This document shows positions 26,701-34,574 of a DNA stretch of 64,000 bases, in pieces. The DNA lies in the NCBI GenBank assembly GCA_034435375.1, contig DAOTXR010000039.1:62001-126000 (forward strand), given 5' to 3'. The stretch comes from DAOTXR01 sp034435375. GTDB lineage: Bacteria; Chloroflexota; Anaerolineae; Aggregatilineales; UBA3940. Below the pieces are notes generated by a model, which had not been told where the DNA came from, did not search any database, and saw only the letters and a program-made list of their open reading frames with translations. Each line of letters begins with the position of its first letter. Within the stretch, counting starts at the first letter, position 1. Both the position numbers and the translations under genes were made by a program.

Positions 26701-28614
26701 CTACGATTCCCTGCCCAGATCGCGATCCGTGGGCAACACGACCGTGAACGTGGTCCCCAGCCCAACCTGGCTCTCAACCCAGACCCGCCCATCGTGCGCT
26801 TCAACGATGGACTTGACGATGCTCAGCCCCAGACCGGTCCCTTCGTATTGACCTGCCACGTTGCCGCCCCGATAGAAGCGTTCAAAGATACGCTGCTGAT
26901 CGGCCAGCGAGATGCCAATCCCGGTGTCGACGACGCGCAGGACGATCTGGCCGCTTTCTTCAGAAGCGGTCACGCGAATCCGGCCCTGCTCTGGCGTATA
27001 CTTGATGGCATTGTCGACCAAGTTGATCAACATCTGCCGAAGCTGAATAGGGTTGCCCGACACAGGCGGCAATCCCTCCGGTACGTCAAGCATCAGCTGC
27101 TGACCCTTCACCTGCGCCCGTCCCTGAAGCGCCTCGACGGCATAACGGGCCACCGACAGGATGGTTACCCGTTCGTGCTGGCGATCCAGGCCGGCCTCGA
27201 CCTGCGCCAGCTTGAGCAAGTCGCTGATCGTCTCGGTGATCTGGTGAACGTTCTCACGCACCTGTCTGGCATACTCTTGCTGCTGGGAGTCCAGATTGCC
27301 CGTGCGCGTCAACAGCTCGATGTAGGACAGGATGGCAGTCAGCGGTGAGCGCACTTCGTGAGATACCATCTGGACCAACTCGGTCTTAACCCGGTCGATC
27401 TCCTTCAGATGAGTAATGTCCTGCATGATCAGCGCGTACCCAACGCCCTGCACATCGCTGGCTGTGACGTTGAACGTGCGGCCATCCGGAACCGCCACCT
27501 CACCCTGCATCCTGGAGTTGTGATGAGCGCCATCGATCACATCCAGCAAAGAACGATTGTCGGTCAGGTCGGACAGCCATCGACCTACGGGAGAAGCACC
27601 GTCTGCCTTTTCGAGCAGCGCGGCAGCGGCGGGGTTGCACATCACCACCTGGCCCTCTTCGGTCACAACCAGGATAGGGTCCGCAGTGTGTTCAATGACG
27701 CGCAACATCCGTGAGCGCTCGGTGGCGATCTGGGCATAAATCTGCGCGTTGGCAATCGCGATGGCAGCATAGTCGGCCAGCGCAGTGATCAGTCCCACAT
27801 CCTGCTGAGAGATGGGGTGATCTGAGACGCGATTGAACACACCCAGCACACCAATCATCTGGGTGCGGATCTTGAGCGGAACATACAGCAGGCTGCGCAC
27901 CAGATACTGTGTCTTGATCTTCTGCAAGCCCTGCTCGCTGATCAGAAGCGGCTTGCCGGTCCGGAAGACATACCCGGCCAGGCTGTCGCTGACCCGCAGA
28001 CGCATGTTCTGCAGGCCGACCTGTATGTTCTTGGCCGCCCGGACGTACAGCTCGTGCGTCTCGGGATCGACTAACATCAACGTGCCCTCTTCAGCGCCCG
28101 CCAGGTAGACGGCTGCCTCGACAACGCGAGTCAGGATCAACTCTAGGTCGAGCAAAGAGGTGACAGACTTACCAATGGCGATCAGGGTATTGAGGGCCTG
28201 CAAGCGCCGCTGATCGGGAACGCCTGCTCGCACAGCTCCAATGCGGCTGGCCCGCAGGACGCGGTCGACGGCGGCGAGCATATCCTTCGGCTCAAACGGT
28301 TTGACAAAGTAATCCATGATGCCCAGGCGCAGGGCCTGTACGGCGATGTCCTCTGAGCCTTCGGCGGTCATCAGGATGACCGGAACCTGGCGGCCCGATC
28401 GACGCAACTCCTCGACCATCTCCAAGCCGTTCATCTCCGGCATGGCCAGGTCAGTGATGATCAAGTCTGGCGAGTGTGCCAGAGCTGCCGCCAGTCCTTC
28501 GCTGCCGTCACGGGCCATGTCCACAACATAGCCCGCCGATGGCAGAACGACGGTAGACAGGAATTCCCTCATCTGGGCGCTATCGTCAACGACCAGGATC
28601 CGTTCTCCGCTCAC
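26701..28614 (-). CDS. Hybrid histidine kinase: receiver, GAF, PAS, HisKA, HATPase
   Basis: The 637-residue cytoplasmic protein begins with a receiver domain (Asp55 in IITDLAMPE, Thr83, Lys105 in FVKPFEP). It continues with a GAF domain (about 140-290, YVPLKIRTQMIGVLGV), a PAS domain (about 300-400, DPILVVTEEGQVVMCN), HisKA with His419 (VSHEVRSPLTA) and a catalytic domain with NLVDNAIKYT, DTGIGIS and GTGLGLS. A receiver at the N-terminus of a kinase suggests it is controlled by another kinase. It starts at GTG 48 bp after the receiver-GAF protein; both lie behind the promoter at 29901-29930. It is the most likely phosphoryl donor in this region for orphan receivers, but partnership is unproven. 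Confidence 0.9.
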   Translation of the reverse strand: MSGERILVVDDSAQMREFLSTVVLPSAGYVVDMARDGSEGLAAALAHSPDLIITDLAMPEMNGLEMVEELRRSGRQVPVILMTAEGSEDIAVQALRLGIMDYFVKPFEPKDMLAAVDRVLRASRIGAVRAGVPDQRRLQALNTLIAIGKSVTSLLDLELILTRVVEAAVYLAGAEEGTLMLVDPETHELYVRAAKNIQVGLQNMRLRVSDSLAGYVFRTGKPLLISEQGLQKIKTQYLVRSLLYVPLKIRTQMIGVLGVFNRVSDHPISQQDVGLITALADYAAIAIANAQIYAQIATERSRMLRVIEHTADPILVVTEEGQVVMCNPAAAALLEKADGASPVGRWLSDLTDNRSLLDVIDGAHHNSRMQGEVAVPDGRTFNVTASDVQGVGYALIMQDITHLKEIDRVKTELVQMVSHEVRSPLTAILSYIELLTRTGNLDSQQQEYARQVRENVHQITETISDLLKLAQVEAGLDRQHERVTILSVARYAVEALQGRAQVKGQQLMLDVPEGLPPVSGNPIQLRQMLINLVDNAIKYTPEQGRIRVTASEESGQIVLRVVDTGIGISLADQQRIFERFYRGGNVAGQYEGTGLGLSIVKSIVEAHDGRVWVESQVGLGTTFTVVLPTDRDLGRES

Positions 28615-28662
28615 AAGGACCCGCCTTTCGCACTCTTGCCCAGGAGTTGGTCCGACCTGCGC

Positions 28663-29862
28663 CTACAGCCCGCCACTGTCGGGCGGCACTGTGCGATCCA
28701 CCAGCTCTATGGTTTCCTGAAGCTGACGGTGCAGCACGTCCACGGCGGCCTGGAGCGACGGCGGGAGGCGGCCCATCTCGCCAGTGCGGAACAGATTCAT
28801 GTTGCCCATGATCTGAGTCAACGGCCCACGAATCTGGGAGGCAAGTTGGGCAGCCGTGGGGCCACTAGCTGCCGGAACCGCGCCAGCGGAGACCGCCGGA
28901 CCCTGCTTAGCCATCTGTTCAAGCTGGCGGGTGCGCTCCTGCATGGTGGTGAACAATCGCGCATTGACGACAGCAATCGCAGCATAATCGGCCAGGGCCG
29001 TCATCAGGTCCTTGAGGTAGTCCTCAAAGGGCAGACGCGTGTTGGCCACCCACAGCAGGCCGATCGCAGCCTCGTGGACAATGAGCGGTGCGTAAATCAC
29101 CGCAGTGGCGGCGTGCATGGCTGGATGAAAACGCTTCAAACCCTCCCCACTGCCGATGTAGGTATCGCGCGAGGTTAGGACCAATGCCGCCAGATCGTCG
29201 TCCACCGGCTTCCCTATGCGCTCCTGAAGATCGCGGCTCAGGTTCTGCCCGGCGCGCAGGATCAGCCCGCCAGTCTGGTCATCTTTGAGAAAGACGCCCA
29301 CTGCCTCGGCCCGCGTGAGTTGCAGAGCAGCGCGGATGACGCCCTCAAAGACCTCGTTCAGGTTGCGCAACGCTGTGACTGTCTTGCCAATCGTCATCAG
29401 CGTCCTCATCTCGCGCAGGTGGCGCTGGGCATCTTCGGCAGCCTGGCGAACTTCCTCCATAAGCTGCATGCGCTCGCGGCGCAGGCGGACTTCCTTAAGC
29501 GCTCGCTCAAGAACCTGGATCAGTTCGGCCTCACGAATGGGGCGCACCACGTAATCCTTGGCTCCAAGCCGAAATGCCTGGAGTGCAATCTTCTCGGCCC
29601 CTTCGTTTGCCAGCAGGATGACAGGGAAATCATAGGCTTGCGCGTTGACTGCCGCCAGCACATCGCGTCCGCTCAACCCCTCCAAATGCAGGTCGAGGAT
29701 CAGGACGTCGGGAGGATCGGCCTGCATCATCGATAATCCGCTGCCGCCGTCGCGGGCCTGCTGGACGACGTAACCAAATGGCTCCAGGGCGGACTCGATG
29801 AGCATGGCGCGTTCTTCGTCGTTTGGATCAATAACCAGAACTTTGTCTTTTCTCTCGGCCAC
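28663..29862 (-). CDS. Receiver-GAF protein with degenerate receiver and HisKA-like tail
   Basis: The 399-residue protein has an N-terminal receiver (about 5-125), a coiled linker, a GAF domain (about 160-310, VIYAPLIVHEAAIGLLWV) and a C-terminal helical pair (LASQIRGPLTQIMGNM) that looks like a HisKA dimerisation helix without the phospho-acceptor His. The receiver keeps Asp57 (LILDLHLEG) but the conserved switch residues differ: Ala85 for Thr/Ser and Arg108 for Lys (VVRPI). So it may be a pseudo-receiver locked or ligand-controlled. The GTG start follows GAGAGGCGAGAC. It is co-transcribed with the histidine kinase that follows 48 bp later and may regulate it. Confidence 0.85.
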   Translation of the reverse strand: MAERKDKVLVIDPNDEERAMLIESALEPFGYVVQQARDGGSGLSMMQADPPDVLILDLHLEGLSGRDVLAAVNAQAYDFPVILLANEGAEKIALQAFRLGAKDYVVRPIREAELIQVLERALKEVRLRRERMQLMEEVRQAAEDAQRHLREMRTLMTIGKTVTALRNLNEVFEGVIRAALQLTRAEAVGVFLKDDQTGGLILRAGQNLSRDLQERIGKPVDDDLAALVLTSRDTYIGSGEGLKRFHPAMHAATAVIYAPLIVHEAAIGLLWVANTRLPFEDYLKDLMTALADYAAIAVVNARLFTTMQERTRQLEQMAKQGPAVSAGAVPAASGPTAAQLASQIRGPLTQIMGNMNLFRTGEMGRLPPSLQAAVDVLHRQLQETIELVDRTVPPDSGGL

Positions 29863-29900
29863 GTCTCGCCTCTCAGCAGGGAAGGACCACTGGTAAGACG

Positions 29901-29930
29901 ATTATACACTGCAACTGGATTCGCGCTCAA
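29901..29930 (-). promoter_or_regulatory. Promoter of the receiver-GAF/histidine kinase operon
   Basis: TTGAGC (29925-29930), an 18-bp spacer and TATAAT (29901-29906) on the minus strand, about 39 bases upstream of the GTG at 29862. Confidence 0.6.
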
Positions 29931-29970
29931 ACGTGCGGCAAGCGTTGACAGCCCAAAGTCAATAGGCAGG

Positions 29971-31008
29971 CTACCATGTCAGTTCTACCAGCACAGGCCG
30001 GTGATCGGACTCCATGGCCGGGCCAACCCACGCCCGCTGTACAGCAAAATGATCGGTGGTCCATACATAGTCGATACGCACCAGCGCGGGTATCGGCAGC
30101 CCGCGGTAGCGCCCCCAGACTGGAAAAGTCAGACCCAGTCCCCAGCCTGCTTCGCGGAAGCTGTCGGTCAGGCCAGCGCGGGCCAGCATGGCATAATCGT
30201 CCGACTGATCCGTCACGTTGAAGTCTCCCATCACCAGCGTTGGCTCGACCACGTGAACTCGCTCAAGCAAGCCAGGCAGGTCCAGTATGGTCCGCGACAC
30301 GTAGCCCTGCGTCTGGCTGAAACCCGGCGGCGGCGGATGCGCACTGAAAACCACCAGTGACCTACCCTCCACGTCAATCGTCGCCTGCAAGTAGGGGAAC
30401 ACGCCCAGCTCGAGGTGGAACAGCTCGTGATCGCGGATTGGGTAGCGGCTCAGGATTCCGATCCCGGCCAACCCATCGCTGTAGATCACGCGATGGGGGT
30501 ACTCCTCAAGCAACATCTCCTGGAGCGCCGTCTCTAGACCGGTGGACACTTCTTGAAGCGCGACGATATCCACGCCCGCACCAACCAATGTGGCGGCCAG
30601 CTTCTCCGAGTCGAGGCGGACCGTGCCGGTGTTCATCGTCATGACGGTCAGGGTGCGGCAGTCGCCGCCGGGATTTCCGCATCCGGCAGGCGGTCGTAGG
30701 CGGGGCAAAAACAATCCCCCAAACCACAGCAGGAAAGCGATGACGGGCGCAGCGGCCAGCGCCGCTCGCCGCCAGCGCCGCATGGCAAGCAGGATCGCCA
30801 GCGCTGCAAAGCCCGGCAGCAAAAACCAGTGGATCAGCGAGCTGGCCAGCGCCACTGGCCATAGTTGATCGCCAAAAAACAGACGCAGCCCCAGATAGAG
30901 GATTGTCAACGTTGCGTACAGATCGGTGAAGGCCAGGAAGAGCAGCGTGGGCCGCAGGGCCAGGTGTAGGTGACCGGGTTTGGGTACAGAAGGATCGGTG
31001 ATCGACAT
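29971..31008 (-). CDS. Membrane-anchored endonuclease/exonuclease/phosphatase-family protein
   Basis: The 345-residue protein has about three N-terminal membrane helices (residues 20-110) and a C-terminal catalytic domain of the EEP fold. Visible landmarks are MTMNTGT at the domain start, the catalytic Glu in IVALQEVSTG, the His in FSAHPPPP, Asp-Asn in VMGDFNVTD and the SDH triad in ESDHRPVLV. Such membrane-bound members may hydrolyse phosphodiesters in lipids or nucleotides outside the cell; which one is not known. ATG has GAGGA 7 bases upstream. The gene diverges from the DNA methylase gene. Confidence 0.85.
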   Translation of the reverse strand: MSITDPSVPKPGHLHLALRPTLLFLAFTDLYATLTILYLGLRLFFGDQLWPVALASSLIHWFLLPGFAALAILLAMRRWRRAALAAAPVIAFLLWFGGLFLPRLRPPAGCGNPGGDCRTLTVMTMNTGTVRLDSEKLAATLVGAGVDIVALQEVSTGLETALQEMLLEEYPHRVIYSDGLAGIGILSRYPIRDHELFHLELGVFPYLQATIDVEGRSLVVFSAHPPPPGFSQTQGYVSRTILDLPGLLERVHVVEPTLVMGDFNVTDQSDDYAMLARAGLTDSFREAGWGLGLTFPVWGRYRGLPIPALVRIDYVWTTDHFAVQRAWVGPAMESDHRPVLVELTW

Positions 31009-31118
31009 TAGGGTGTCCTCTAGGCAGGATTTGACAGAATGCGATTATGCACGGGATGGACGAATCGTACCAGCGGCGCCCGGTACCACCTCCGATTCGG
31101 GTACTCTAGATACACGGT

Positions 31119-31147
31119 TTGAACGAACAGCCGTTCTGCGGCATACT
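31119..31147 (+). promoter_or_regulatory. Promoter of the DNA methylase gene
   Basis: TTGAAC (31119-31124), a 17-bp spacer and CATACT (31142-31147), 23 bases upstream of the ATG. A second TTGACA at 31030 has no matching -10. Confidence 0.5.
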
Positions 31148-31170
31148 CGCGTTGGAGATGAGCTTGGACA

Positions 31171-33096
31171 ATGCGTGATGATCCGTTGCGTGCGACGCTG
31201 CGTGACGATGTGTTCCCGGCCATGCTCGCTGAGGTTAATGCCTCGCGGCGCAGTGCGGTGCTGCGCACCCTGCTGTGGCTGATCGCAAGCAGGATGGCCG
31301 CAGCAAGGGGAACATTGCTCCCGCTGCTAGTCCGAGACGACGTGCCTACGCGGGTCATCGACGCCGGGCAGGTATATCTCTCTGCACTCGACTTCAGCCG
31401 AGCCGACATCCACCTGTTGGGAATACTCTACACCGATCTGTTGGACGACCGGCGCAGGTATGGCTGCTACTACACTCCGCCGGACCTGGCCCGGCGGGTC
31501 GCCGATTGGACCATCGAGCCGTTGCTTGCTGCGATCCCCTCCCCTTCTGTCGAGGTGGACATGCCTCCTTCGGCGCTCGTCAGCCGGGCCGAACCTGCCT
31601 TCACTATCCTCGACCCGGCCATGGGCAGCGGCAGCTTTCTGATCGCTGCTGGGGAGGTCATCGCTCAGTGGCTGAGGGGCCACAACCCGGAGACAAGTGA
31701 GTCAGAGGTGCGATGGACCGCCACTCGATGCTTGGTCGGCATCGATCGAGACCCCCTGGCCGTAGAACTGGCGGCGATCAGCCTGTGGCTGTGGGCCGCG
31801 CATCCGGGCACATCACTGGATGACCTGCGCGACCAGCTACGCTATGGCGATGCCTTGCTGGATGACAGCATACTGGCCTTCGAGCGGGGGAGAGTGCACA
31901 ATGCCCCAGCCTTCGACGTTGTGATCGGAAACCCACCCTTTGCCAGTGTTTTCACACGGGCGCAGTCCGGTCCAGACCAGGGCGCGGCTATTCAGGCCCG
32001 CTATGAGACCGCTACCGGCAGCTTCGATCTGGCGGTGCCATTCGTCGAGCGGGCGATCCGCCTGTGCCGGCCCGGCGGGTTTGTCGGGCTGGTGCTGCCC
32101 AACAAACTGCTGTCTGCCGATTATGCCCGCAGGCTGCGCGAGTGGCTCGGTGAGCGGGCGACGGTCAGGACAATCGCAGATTACTCACAAAGGCTGCCGT
32201 TCGAGGCGGGGGTGTACCCCGTGGTGATTGTCATGCAGCGCAAGCGCCCGCAGCCGTCCGAATGGCTGACCATCTACTGTGTCAACAAACGGCCCGACGC
32301 GCCACATATCCTTCGGCGCGGCACACAGCGCGATCTGCACATCGCTCCTGGCCGGGTATGGAGCGCCGCACTCGATCCCGATTGGGACAATCTGCGCGGT
32401 TGCTGCGAGAGCGCAATGTCTCTCGGCCAGATGGCAACGCTTGCCGAAGGGCTGACCGTGGCCGAGGCTTATGAGCTGCGCGACCTTGTCGTTGAGGCAC
32501 CGCTGGGGGTGCTCCCCCCGGAGGCGGTGCGGCTGATCACCAGCGGGCTGATCGCAAGGCATCACACCCAGTGGGGCGCCAAAGAAACGCGCTTTCTGAA
32601 GCGCCGCTTCCGCCGCCCGATAGTTATGATCCACGCGCTGCCGCCCCGCCGCCGCACGCAGGCGCTGGCCGACAAGATCATCGTGGCTGGGTTGGGCACG
32701 CGGCCCCAGGCATTTGTGGATCGCGGGCTGGCGCAGGCCAGCGTCTCGACCACTGTCATCATGGAGTCCGCCTGGCCGCTTGGAGCGCTGTGTGCGCTGA
32801 TTAACTCCAAAGCTGTGGCCCGGTTGACGCGAGCGTTGTTCGGTGGGCTGGCGCTGGGCGGCGGCTATCTGCGGCTTGGCAAGCGCGAGCTGAGCCTGCT
32901 GCCCATCCCCAACGTGCCGGCAAACGATCCACGCCTGGCACGGCTGGACGTGCTGGCAAGGCAGATGGCTCACGTCAACCCGCTTGATCGGAGCGGGATC
33001 GATGAGGAGATCGACGCCGTGGTATGGGAGTTGTATGGAATGGAGGCGAGAGGCGCGGCAGCACCTGGCAGGGCCGCCGTCGATGCAGATGACTAG
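31171..33096 (+). CDS. Solitary Eco57I-type N6-adenine DNA methyltransferase
   Basis: The 641-residue protein carries the order of motifs seen in Eco57I/type IIG methylases: GCYYTPPDLARRV, motif I for S-adenosylmethionine LDPAMGSGSFLIAA, and the catalytic NPPF in VVIGNPPFASV (motif IV). The C-terminal half (from about residue 410) resembles the TaqI-type target-recognition region (LIPNVPAND end). There is no nuclease PD-(D/E)XK motif that I can see and no restriction, BREX or DISARM gene beside it. So it is an orphan methylase, or one with a distant partner. ATG is preceded by GGAGATGAGC. It faces the EEP gene across a 162-bp divergent region and converges with the GT87-like gene. Confidence 0.88.
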   Translation: MRDDPLRATLRDDVFPAMLAEVNASRRSAVLRTLLWLIASRMAAARGTLLPLLVRDDVPTRVIDAGQVYLSALDFSRADIHLLGILYTDLLDDRRRYGCYYTPPDLARRVADWTIEPLLAAIPSPSVEVDMPPSALVSRAEPAFTILDPAMGSGSFLIAAGEVIAQWLRGHNPETSESEVRWTATRCLVGIDRDPLAVELAAISLWLWAAHPGTSLDDLRDQLRYGDALLDDSILAFERGRVHNAPAFDVVIGNPPFASVFTRAQSGPDQGAAIQARYETATGSFDLAVPFVERAIRLCRPGGFVGLVLPNKLLSADYARRLREWLGERATVRTIADYSQRLPFEAGVYPVVIVMQRKRPQPSEWLTIYCVNKRPDAPHILRRGTQRDLHIAPGRVWSAALDPDWDNLRGCCESAMSLGQMATLAEGLTVAEAYELRDLVVEAPLGVLPPEAVRLITSGLIARHHTQWGAKETRFLKRRFRRPIVMIHALPPRRRTQALADKIIVAGLGTRPQAFVDRGLAQASVSTTVIMESAWPLGALCALINSKAVARLTRALFGGLALGGGYLRLGKRELSLLPIPNVPANDPRLARLDVLARQMAHVNPLDRSGIDEEIDAVVWELYGMEARGAAAPGRAAVDADD

Positions 33097-33110
33097 CATT
33101 GATAAGACGC

Positions 33111-33986
33111 TTAAGGGGTTGACCGATTGGGTCTGTGCGAGGTCGGTTGTGGTCGATGTGTCCCACGCCACATGCCTGAGAACCACCATGTCTGCAAACC
33201 CTCCCTCACCAGAATCGAAACGGCCACCACGGCCATAGGCCCACCGGTGTGAACAGTGCCCATGAGGATGATCACCATCCACGACAGCAGGACTTCAAGA
33301 GGGCCGATCCATTTCGCCAGGACTGAGGCAGAGTAGATGTTGGTGAGGGGCGCAAACAGGTGCAGCGTGGCCCATGACTCCTTCCGCCGCCGGAGCCAGA
33401 ATCCTAGCGGCAAGGCGACAAACATGCCTAACATTGTACTGGCTACCTTGAAGTGTTCCGGAATCAGCCAGTAGAGGTTAGCATCCCGCCGGGCATAGGC
33501 AGTGAGGTTCGGCACGATGGCCAGCCACTCAGAGACCCATGTGGGCCTCAATACGAAAGACAACGCCACAAAACTCAACCCCAGCAGACCTGCTGCCGCC
33601 AGCCGTTGCCCGTCCGTCCGGCGGATGATCCACGGCGCGAGCACAAAGCCCACCTGTGGCTTGGCCAGCATGAACGGCAACGCCCACGGCCCGATCAGGC
33701 AGGCCAACAGGGCCAGAGGAAGGTCCACTTGCCCAACAAAGAGGCTGAACCACACAGGAAACGATAGAAGGGGCCAGACAAGCCGTTTCCCCATGACCCG
33801 CCACATCAGCCAGAGACAGCCAGCTAGATACAAGACGTAAGCCAGCCATTCGGGCATCCAGGCCACCAGCGCAAAGAGCATGGCCAGTGGGTAAGGTGGA
33901 TTAAAATCGAAAATGGCGTATGGCGATGTTCCTGATAAAACAGCTCGCCCGGCCAAATAAAATAGGTGGAAGTCGTAGCGCCACAT
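33111..33986 (-). CDS. Multi-pass membrane protein, GT87/DUF2029-like
   Basis: The 291-residue protein has about eight membrane helices and an early extracytoplasmic segment YDFHLFYLAGRAVLSG followed by NPPYPLAMLF. This matches the DUF2029 (GT87) family, to which mycobacterial mannosyltransferases belong. The start is ATG at 33986 behind GGAGGGG at 5 bases. A longer frame reaching a TTG at 34028 exists but is not needed. It is shorter than the usual 380-420 residues, so the N-terminal helix is missing relative to the family, either a shortened version or a wrongly placed start. It lies downstream of a small SRPBCC-like gene and a terminator. Confidence 0.7.
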   Translation of the reverse strand: MWRYDFHLFYLAGRAVLSGTSPYAIFDFNPPYPLAMLFALVAWMPEWLAYVLYLAGCLWLMWRVMGKRLVWPLLSFPVWFSLFVGQVDLPLALLACLIGPWALPFMLAKPQVGFVLAPWIIRRTDGQRLAAAGLLGLSFVALSFVLRPTWVSEWLAIVPNLTAYARRDANLYWLIPEHFKVASTMLGMFVALPLGFWLRRRKESWATLHLFAPLTNIYSASVLAKWIGPLEVLLSWMVIILMGTVHTGGPMAVVAVSILVREGLQTWWFSGMWRGTHRPQPTSHRPNRSTP

Positions 33987-34062
33987 GAACCCCTCCACAG
34001 CCTGGTTGGCCCGGCGTTGTCGCTCCAATCAACGTACTGAAGTGGCAGCCACATGTGCGCCG

Positions 34063-34068
34063 ATTGTA
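34063..34068 (-). promoter_or_regulatory. Extended -10 box of the GT87-like gene
   Basis: TACAAT preceded by TGC on the minus strand, 77 bases upstream of the ATG at 33986. No matching -35; an extended -10 promoter is plausible. Confidence 0.4.
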
Positions 34069-34121
34069 GCACAGATTGCAGATCGCACGTGGGAGAAGGA
34101 TTCCGAAGGTCACAATGCAAA

Positions 34122-34146
34122 GGGGCGATGCACTGTGCATCGCCCC
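34122..34146 (-). terminator. Intrinsic terminator after the SRPBCC-like gene
   Basis: Perfect 11-bp stem GGGGCGATGCA with a three-base loop (34133-34135), followed on the minus strand by TTTGCATT. It lies 24 bases after the stop of the 82-residue protein. Confidence 0.75.
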
Positions 34147-34169
34147 CATCAATAGTCCTGACCTCGCCT

Positions 34170-34418
34170 TCAACAGCTACACGAAAGGCTGGCATACGTG
34201 GGCACGTGATCGGCAGCCACGCGCTTAACGAGGGTATCCATCATCGAGGTAAAATCGCGCTGGCCCAGTCGCCCGGTGTAGGTGATGCGCGTCCCTCCGC
34301 CAATTCGTTCGAAGCTGAACCCTCCATCATGCCCCAGCTCGTCAAGATCGAGGTCTGCCAGGTGCATCAGCACCAGCTCCAGTGGACGGTTGATCACCAT
34401 GCTATGCCTCACAACCAT
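34170..34418 (-). CDS. Small SRPBCC-like protein, possibly shortened
   Basis: The 82-residue product resembles the two ends of the SRPBCC/polyketide cyclase fold: a first strand and helix (MVINRPLELVLMHLADLDL) and a final strand (GGGTRITYTGRLG) followed by a helix. The middle of the fold is missing, so it may be a remnant or a compact relative. ATG at 34418 has GAGGGTGAGG upstream and is preferred to a GTG at 34475. The last residues SLSCSC are Cys-rich. The gene ends in its own terminator, and no neighbour suggests a function. Confidence 0.55.
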   Translation of the reverse strand: MVVRHSMVINRPLELVLMHLADLDLDELGHDGGFSFERIGGGTRITYTGRLGQRDFTSMMDTLVKRVAADHVPTYASLSCSC

Positions 34419-34574
34419 TTCCTCACCCTCTTGTGGTTCCCCGACGCCCGTCATTCCTATAACGTCATAGCTCACTGATGAGTTCCATTCTACAACACTA
34501 GTACGCCCGGCGGAGGGTCTCGTTGTGGGTTGTCAGGAAACTGACAGGAATTTGCCAGGTAACTACCACCTCAT

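Noticed and set aside
32185..33282. A 365-codon open frame on the minus strand inside the DNA methylase gene
   Set aside because: High-GC antisense frame; rich in His, Gln and Arg, lacks any domain, and the plus-strand gene has clear methylase motifs.
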